Shown: piece after piece, positions 33,996 to 39,060 of the stretch
Numbering within the stretch: position 1 is the first letter of the stretch
Layout of the letters: each line of letters opens with the position of its first letter
NCBI GenBank assembly: GCA_030834415.1
Contig: JAURFH010000010.1
Coordinates: 1 to 39,060 of the forward strand
Direction of reading: 5' to 3'
Length of the DNA: 39,060 nt
From: Verrucomicrobiota bacterium
GTDB lineage: Bacteria; Verrucomicrobiota; Verrucomicrobiia; Limisphaerales; JAEYXS01
The notes under the pieces: model-generated
What the model was told of the DNA's origin: nothing
The model's input: only the letters and a program-made list of their open reading frames with translations
Databases searched by the model: none
Made by a program: the position numbers and the translations under genes

Positions 33996-34880
33996 ATGAC
34001 CGAAACGACCGACAACTATGAGCTGGTGACGCTCGCCAATGGCGTGCGGAGTGTTTACTCGCGCGCCCATGACGAAACGTTCCATCCGGTCATCGGCCCG
34101 GTGGCGGAGGCAGAGGCGCTCTACGTGAAGCAACTGCGCCTGCCGGAACGCTTCGCGGCATGCACGGAAGAATTCGTGGTGTGGGATGTGGGGCTGGGCT
34201 CAGCGGCGAATGTGCTGACGGTCCTGCGGTCACTGGCTGAATTGAAAGGAAAGCTCCGGATCGTGAGCTTTGACCACACGCTAGAGCCGCTGGCTTTTGC
34301 ACGGCAGCACGCAGCAGAGCTGGCGTACCCGCTCGGTTTTGAATCGCAGTTGGAGGCGTTGCTGAAGGAGCACGCGGTTAATTTCAGTCTCGGTGAGGTG
34401 GAAGTAAACTGGACGGTGCAGGTGGCGGACTTCCCCACCCTGCTTGCGCAAGCCGATATTGATGCCGGTCTTCGCGCACAATTACCCGCGCCGCACGCCA
34501 TCCTCTACGACGCCTTTTCTCCCGCCACGAACACCGCCATGTGGACGTTGCCGGTATTTGAAAAACTTTACACATTTCTCGATGCAGCACGGGCTTGCGC
34601 GCTACCGACGTATTCGCGCAGCACGCTGTTGCGCGTCACGTTATTGCTCGCTGGATTTTATGTAGGTGCGGGGCATGCCACCGGTGAGAAAGAAGAGACG
34701 ACTATAGCGGCGAACAGCTTGGAACTCATCAATGAACCGCTCGGCGAACGCTGGCTGGGCCGGGTGCAACGTTCGCGCAGTGCCGAGCCCATCATGGATG
34801 GCACGTACCGCCAGACGCATCTGAGCGAGGCGAATTGGGAGCGTTTGAAGCAGCACCCGCAATTTTCCCAACCGACATGA
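33996..34880 (+). CDS. Standalone MnmC-like (DUF752) tRNA methyltransferase domain protein
   Basis: NGVRSVYSRAHDETFHPVIGPVAEAEALYVKQLRLPERF; FVVWDVGLGSAANVLTVLRSL; AILYDAFSPATNTAMWTLPVFEKLY. Confidence 0.75.
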   Translation: MTETTDNYELVTLANGVRSVYSRAHDETFHPVIGPVAEAEALYVKQLRLPERFAACTEEFVVWDVGLGSAANVLTVLRSLAELKGKLRIVSFDHTLEPLAFARQHAAELAYPLGFESQLEALLKEHAVNFSLGEVEVNWTVQVADFPTLLAQADIDAGLRAQLPAPHAILYDAFSPATNTAMWTLPVFEKLYTFLDAARACALPTYSRSTLLRVTLLLAGFYVGAGHATGEKEETTIAANSLELINEPLGERWLGRVQRSRSAEPIMDGTYRQTHLSEANWERLKQHPQFSQPT

Positions 34881-35926
34881 CCGTGCACGAACAGTTCAAC
34901 GCCCTGCTGCAAGACCCCGAGCCGATGCTGGTGCTCGCACCCATGCAAGACGTGACGGACCGGCCGTTCTGGGACTTGATGCATCGTTACGGCGGGCCGG
35001 ATGTCTATTTCACGGAATACTTCCGCGTGCAGCCGACCGGCAAACCCGAGAAATGGATCCTCGACGCGCTCATCAATAACAAGACGGGCAAGCCCGCCGT
35101 GGCGCAGATGATCGGGAATGACATCCCCTCACTGGTGCGGGTCGCGAAGCACTTGGAGAAGTATGATGTCGTGGCGATCGACCTGAACCTGGGCTGCCCT
35201 GCTCCGGTGGTGTATCGCAAGTGCGCGGGCGGCGGCTTGTTGCGCGAGCCTCAGCGTGTGGACAGCATCCTCGGCGCATTGCGCGATGCGGTATCGGTGA
35301 AGTTCACGGTGAAGACGCGCATCGGATTCGACAGCCCGGCGGTGTTCGATGAGTTGCTGCCGATCTTTGCGAAGCATTCCATCGACATGCTCACGGTGCA
35401 TGGACGCACGGTGAAGGAAATGTATCGCTCGGAGGTGCATTACGAATACATCGCGCAAGCGGTCGCAGCGATGAGCTGTCCGGTCATCGCCAACGGCAAT
35501 GTCTACTCGCCTGCGAAGGCCGAAGATGTTTTGAAGCAAACGGGCGCCAAGGGCTTGATGATCGGACGCGGCGCCATCCGGAATCCGTGGCTCTTCGAGC
35601 AGTTCCGCCAGCACCGGTGCGGTGAGCCGATCTTTATTCCCACTGGACGTGACGTGTTGGATTACGTGCGTGGTCTCTGGGCGATGACCCCGGAAGAGAA
35701 CATCCGCGAGAACGCGCAGGTGCAAAAGATGAAGAAGTATATGAACTTCCTCGGCATCGGACTGGAGCCGAGCGGCAAGTTCCTGCATGACGTCCGTCGC
35801 GCAACGACGAAGGACGAATTCTTCCGCATCTGCGCGACCTACATGGATCACGACGAACCGATGCCACTAGAGCCCTTCAAGCTAGAACTCGCGCCCACTG
35901 ATGTGGTGGGTGGCGAACATCTGTAG
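34877..35926 (+). CDS. tRNA-dihydrouridine synthase family protein
   Basis: MLVLAPMQDVTDRPFWDLMHRYGGPDVYFTEYFRV; VVAIDLNLGCPAPVVYRKCAGGGLLREP; MLTVHGRTVKEMY; PVIANGNVYS; GLMIGRGAIRNPWLFEQ. ATGA overlap with the upstream gene. Confidence 0.93.
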   Translation: MTVHEQFNALLQDPEPMLVLAPMQDVTDRPFWDLMHRYGGPDVYFTEYFRVQPTGKPEKWILDALINNKTGKPAVAQMIGNDIPSLVRVAKHLEKYDVVAIDLNLGCPAPVVYRKCAGGGLLREPQRVDSILGALRDAVSVKFTVKTRIGFDSPAVFDELLPIFAKHSIDMLTVHGRTVKEMYRSEVHYEYIAQAVAAMSCPVIANGNVYSPAKAEDVLKQTGAKGLMIGRGAIRNPWLFEQFRQHRCGEPIFIPTGRDVLDYVRGLWAMTPEENIRENAQVQKMKKYMNFLGIGLEPSGKFLHDVRRATTKDEFFRICATYMDHDEPMPLEPFKLELAPTDVVGGEHL

Positions 35927-35940
35927 CCCAGGTTGGTAAG

Positions 35941-36019
35941 CTGCTGTGTCGCTGACTGATAGTCGGCAAATTAACGCTAATTTTTACAATTCGCAGATTA
36001 ACAATCTGCGACACAGCAG
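35941..36019. repeat. Intergenic compound palindromic repeat
   Basis: CTGCTGTGTCGC (35941-35952) pairs with GCGACACAGCAG (36008-36019). Nested CGCAGATT (35992-35999) / AATCTGCG (36003-36010), followed by agactgccagtct. Confidence 0.75.
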
Positions 36020-36096
36020 ACTGCCAGTCTGCGCTACCAAAAAAGAAAAAGGGAGCGTCTCTATGCGAAACGCCCCCTTGATGATTTGCGGAAAGC

Positions 36097-36849
36097 TTAC
36101 TTCAGCGTCTTGATGCGGACGTCCTTGAACTGGACGGTCATCGGCGGACCGACATGGATCTGCAAAGCGAGGATGCCTTCCTTGGCGCCCTTCACAGCGT
36201 CTTCGTCCGTCACATCGATGGTCTGTTTGCCGTTGATGAAATGCTGGAGGTGATTGCCCTTGGCGATGATCACGTAATCATTCCAATCCTCATTCTTGAT
36301 GGCGGCCTGGATATCATCGGATTTGCCGACTTCACCAGTCACTTTGACATCTGCTTTCTTGGCCTTCTTGCCCTTCTGCTCCACTTCCACCTCGGGATTG
36401 ATGGTGGTCTTCTGGCCACGCAGCGCGAGGATGCCACGCCCCTTTTCCTCATAGAGGATGCCGCTGTAAGTTTTGCCCGCCTCGAAATCCGCCTGATACC
36501 CGCCCACAATCGGGCCGAAGTCACCCTGCGAAAGTACCTTGCTGCGGTATTGGATGCCGGAGTTGCCCTGCACAATCTTGTAGGACAGGCGCAATTCGAA
36601 ATCGGCCACCGTGATATTGGTATTGATGAGGAAGGTGTTGTGCTTGAGGACTGATTTCTTGGGATCGGCCGGGTCAGCCGGGGTCTTACCGGTGATAGTC
36701 CCGTCCTGCACAGACCAGAGGTCCATATTACCGGTCCAGCCGGTCAGGTCCTTGCCGTTAAAGATTTTTTTGAAGCCTTTTTCCGCATCCGCTGCGGAAA
36801 TCGAAAGCGCGATCGCCGAAACGGCGACGAGAGTGAGCAGTGATTTCAT
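36097..36849 (-). CDS. DUF1080 (3-keto-disaccharide hydrolase-like) domain protein, secreted
   Basis: MKSLLTLVAVSAIALSISA signal; GFKKIFNGKDLTGWTGNMDLWSVQDGTITG; GIQYRSKV; EDWNDYVIIAKGNHLQHFINGKQTIDVTDED. Confidence 0.93.
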   Translation of the reverse strand: MKSLLTLVAVSAIALSISAADAEKGFKKIFNGKDLTGWTGNMDLWSVQDGTITGKTPADPADPKKSVLKHNTFLINTNITVADFELRLSYKIVQGNSGIQYRSKVLSQGDFGPIVGGYQADFEAGKTYSGILYEEKGRGILALRGQKTTINPEVEVEQKGKKAKKADVKVTGEVGKSDDIQAAIKNEDWNDYVIIAKGNHLQHFINGKQTIDVTDEDAVKGAKEGILALQIHVGPPMTVQFKDVRIKTLK

Positions 36850-36927
36850 ATATGTATGGTTCGCCTGCTCTTATAGACGGAATCCGGCGGCTGGCAATTC
36901 AGGAATAGCGAGGCCGCACCACCTATC

Positions 36928-38067
36928 CTAACGACTGCGACCTTCAAAAGGGGGCCGAGACCGCTGTTGCTCCAGTGCCTGTTGAGCTTCACGACGGACC
37001 CGTGAATCCGGGTCATTCTCTACGACATAACGCAGCCACTGCTGGACCGCTGGATCGGAGGTATAGCCGCTCAAGGCATCGGCCGCCCGTTCACGCACAC
37101 GAGCATCGGCATCTTGGAGGCCGTAGACCAAAGGAACCTTCAGCGTAGGATCGGACATGCCATCGAAGGCTCCGAATATCTGCGCCTTCAATTTCGGATC
37201 CTGGGTGCCTTGGGCCATGGTGGCAAAGGAAGAGACGATCTGCTGGATATCCGTATCCGAGCGACGGAGCGTGTTCATGGCGAGCAACCGTTCCTCCATG
37301 GAGGCAGCGGGGTTCATCGCCCGGCTTTGCAACGCCAGCGCCCTTTCGGTAGTGACTGGTCCCCGGCTGAGACTGTTTAATATCTCCTGCCTTACCCGTG
37401 GGTCAGTCTCCACGGCGAGTTGCGCCCACAGCATCTGCTCCACCACCGGATCCGAAACAAAAACCCGCAAGTTTTCGATGGCCTGTTCCCGCATCGTGTT
37501 GTTGGGGTCGTTGACCGCGAGGTCCATCATTGGCTGTTTCATTATCCCGTTGGTCAAGTTCTCCATTGAGCGCAGGATCTCCCGGCGGGTATTCGCTTTC
37601 GAACTGCCGTGCAACCAGGCCAATACACTCGCGACACCCTCCTCGTTGAGCAAGTGATCCTTGCGCAGCAGACGAAAGGCACTGAGCCGTTCACTGTCCG
37701 GCAGGCTGCCATCCTTGAGCTTGGCCAACATCTCCTCCGCCTTGCGGGCATCGAGCGGTAATTGGCCGCGTTCCATGAGGTATTCGGTGGCTTGCTTCAA
37801 CTTGACCACTTCAGCTTCCACATCCGTCAGCCGTCCATCCGAGGCAGGGTTGCCCAAGCCGACTTGATTCACGGCTGCACTGCTGTTGCGCCGGGCCGAC
37901 TTACTCGCAGCAAGGGCAGACTCACTCTGGGATTGGGCGGTCGCAACCTTCTCTTCAAGCTGTTTAATTCGCGCTTCCAGATCACCCACCGTCTTGAAAT
38001 GGGAGGACACGGCGAAAACGGCGATGGTCGCCAACAGAACAACAGCGCTGAAAATGATTTTTCGCAT
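36928..38067 (-). CDS. HEAT-repeat-like protein with N-terminal TM and coiled coil
   Basis: N-terminal hydrophobic anchor; DLEARIKQLEEKVATAQSQSESALAASK coiled coil; repeats such as DADARVRERAADALSGYTSDPAVQQWLRYVVENDPDSRVRREAQQAL. Confidence 0.75.
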   Translation of the reverse strand: MRKIIFSAVVLLATIAVFAVSSHFKTVGDLEARIKQLEEKVATAQSQSESALAASKSARRNSSAAVNQVGLGNPASDGRLTDVEAEVVKLKQATEYLMERGQLPLDARKAEEMLAKLKDGSLPDSERLSAFRLLRKDHLLNEEGVASVLAWLHGSSKANTRREILRSMENLTNGIMKQPMMDLAVNDPNNTMREQAIENLRVFVSDPVVEQMLWAQLAVETDPRVRQEILNSLSRGPVTTERALALQSRAMNPAASMEERLLAMNTLRRSDTDIQQIVSSFATMAQGTQDPKLKAQIFGAFDGMSDPTLKVPLVYGLQDADARVRERAADALSGYTSDPAVQQWLRYVVENDPDSRVRREAQQALEQQRSRPPFEGRSR

Positions 38068-38176
38068 GAGTCAGGAAAAGGTTCGCGCAGGGCCGAATAC
38101 GGCTGATGGCCAAGCGCAGTGGAACCAATATTTATGCTACCCTGAAATGCGAATCCGTCAACCCAGACAGGGGAGA

Positions 38177-39060
38177 TTACTGCACCTTCCGTCCGAGCTT
38201 GCGTACGGCGATCCAGACACCAAGACCGGCGATCAGAAAGAGAACCGGCAAGGTCGCCAAAGTATTTTGGAACGCCACATCATCCTGTCCGGGAGCACGC
38301 TGGCCATGGAACTGGTAGATACCGGCATAGACCAGCAACATCACGCCATAGCCCAGATTAAAAGTAAGTCCGCGAAAGCTCAGGACCGTGGCGCGATGCC
38401 GGGAATCCACCAACTGATTGAGGTAATGCGACATGAAGAAATTCATGAAACCCATGCCCACCCGCATGAGGAGCGGGAACATGAGACCGAAGTAAGGCCA
38501 CGCCAGACCAAGGCCGAGCAAGCCCAAGGCATTCAAGATGGCGACGACAGTGAAATTGAAACCCTGCGCCTTATTCTCCGCCAGCTTGCGCGAGAGGATG
38601 GGCAGCACAAACCCCATCGCGGCGAAGACGGACCCGATAACGCCGAAGGAAAATTCCGGCAGCTTGATCAGGCGATAGTATTCCGAACCCACGGTAAGGA
38701 ACACGCGGGTGAAACTGTCATGCAAAAGGCCGACGAGGAGCAACGCCAGCACGGCAGGTGAACGCAAGATCCAGCCGCCCGCCTGTCGCATAAGGTCTAG
38801 GGTGCCGCTGGTCTCGGCCGTTTCCTGATGCGTGACGAGCTTCGCTTCGCGCAGGTTCAGACAGGCGACGAATACGACCAACGAGGACCCCAACGTGAGC
38901 ATGACTGGCAGCCGCATGGTGAGGGATTTGGATATCTCCCCTTCCATGCCCATCATGCCAGTGATGGTCTGCATGAGGATGGAATCAAACACCGCCGCAC
39001 CGACCAGCATCGCCACGGTGAAGGCCACGGCCTGCCAACGCATCATGACTTCCAGAATAC
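38177..39060 (-). CDS. MFS-type transporter, partial (N-terminus beyond the window edge)
   Basis: Multiple TM segments (FSFGVIGSVFAAMGFVLPILSRKLAENKAQGFNFTVVAILNALGLLGLGLAWPYFGLMFPLLMRVGMGFMNFFMSHYLNQLVDSRHRATVLSFRGLTFNLGYG). The frame remains open to 39060. Confidence 0.78.
   Translation of the reverse strand, partial: ILEVMMRWQAVAFTVAMLVGAAVFDSILMQTITGMMGMEGEISKSLTMRLPVMLTLGSSLVVFVACLNLREAKLVTHQETAETSGTLDLMRQAGGWILRSPAVLALLLVGLLHDSFTRVFLTVGSEYYRLIKLPEFSFGVIGSVFAAMGFVLPILSRKLAENKAQGFNFTVVAILNALGLLGLGLAWPYFGLMFPLLMRVGMGFMNFFMSHYLNQLVDSRHRATVLSFRGLTFNLGYGVMLLVYAGIYQFHGQRAPGQDDVAFQNTLATLPVLFLIAGLGVWIAVRKLGRKVQ

Noticed and set aside
37886-38761. 291-aa plus-strand ORF
   Set aside because: Antisense to the MFS-type and HEAT-like genes; H/E/Q-rich shadow composition.

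Overview
This 39 kb window looks like a Verrucomicrobia/Planctomycetes-type chromosome, inferred from its DUF1549/DUF1553, DUF1501, DUF1080 and FecR/LamG gene content. It holds about 30 supportable CDSs and one tRNA-Gly(CCC). No CRISPR array, rRNA, intact transposase or complete prophage was seen. The main second-look items are: (1) a 30-nt direct repeat (29/30 identical) of the 3' end of tRNA-Gly at 458-487 and at the intact tRNA (14942-15015). The distal copy abuts a possible tyrosine-integrase C-terminal remnant, so about 14.5 kb could be an old tRNA-integrated island. (2) A tightly packed four-gene cluster: ECF sigma factor, membrane FecR/LamG protein, di-haem-motif DUF1549/DUF1553 protein and DUF1501 protein. 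Its function is uncertain and it is the best candidate for an undescribed system. (3) A guanine-deaminase-like gene with a single-base frameshift beside a fungal-FCY1-like cytosine deaminase. (4) A secreted-protein gene split by one in-frame TAA. (5) Palindromes upstream of an Rrf2 regulator, and a structured leader upstream of a small conserved-looking ORF. (6) A two-domain alpha/beta hydrolase whose second nucleophile elbow appears degenerate. All family calls were made by eye from the translations; no searches were run.
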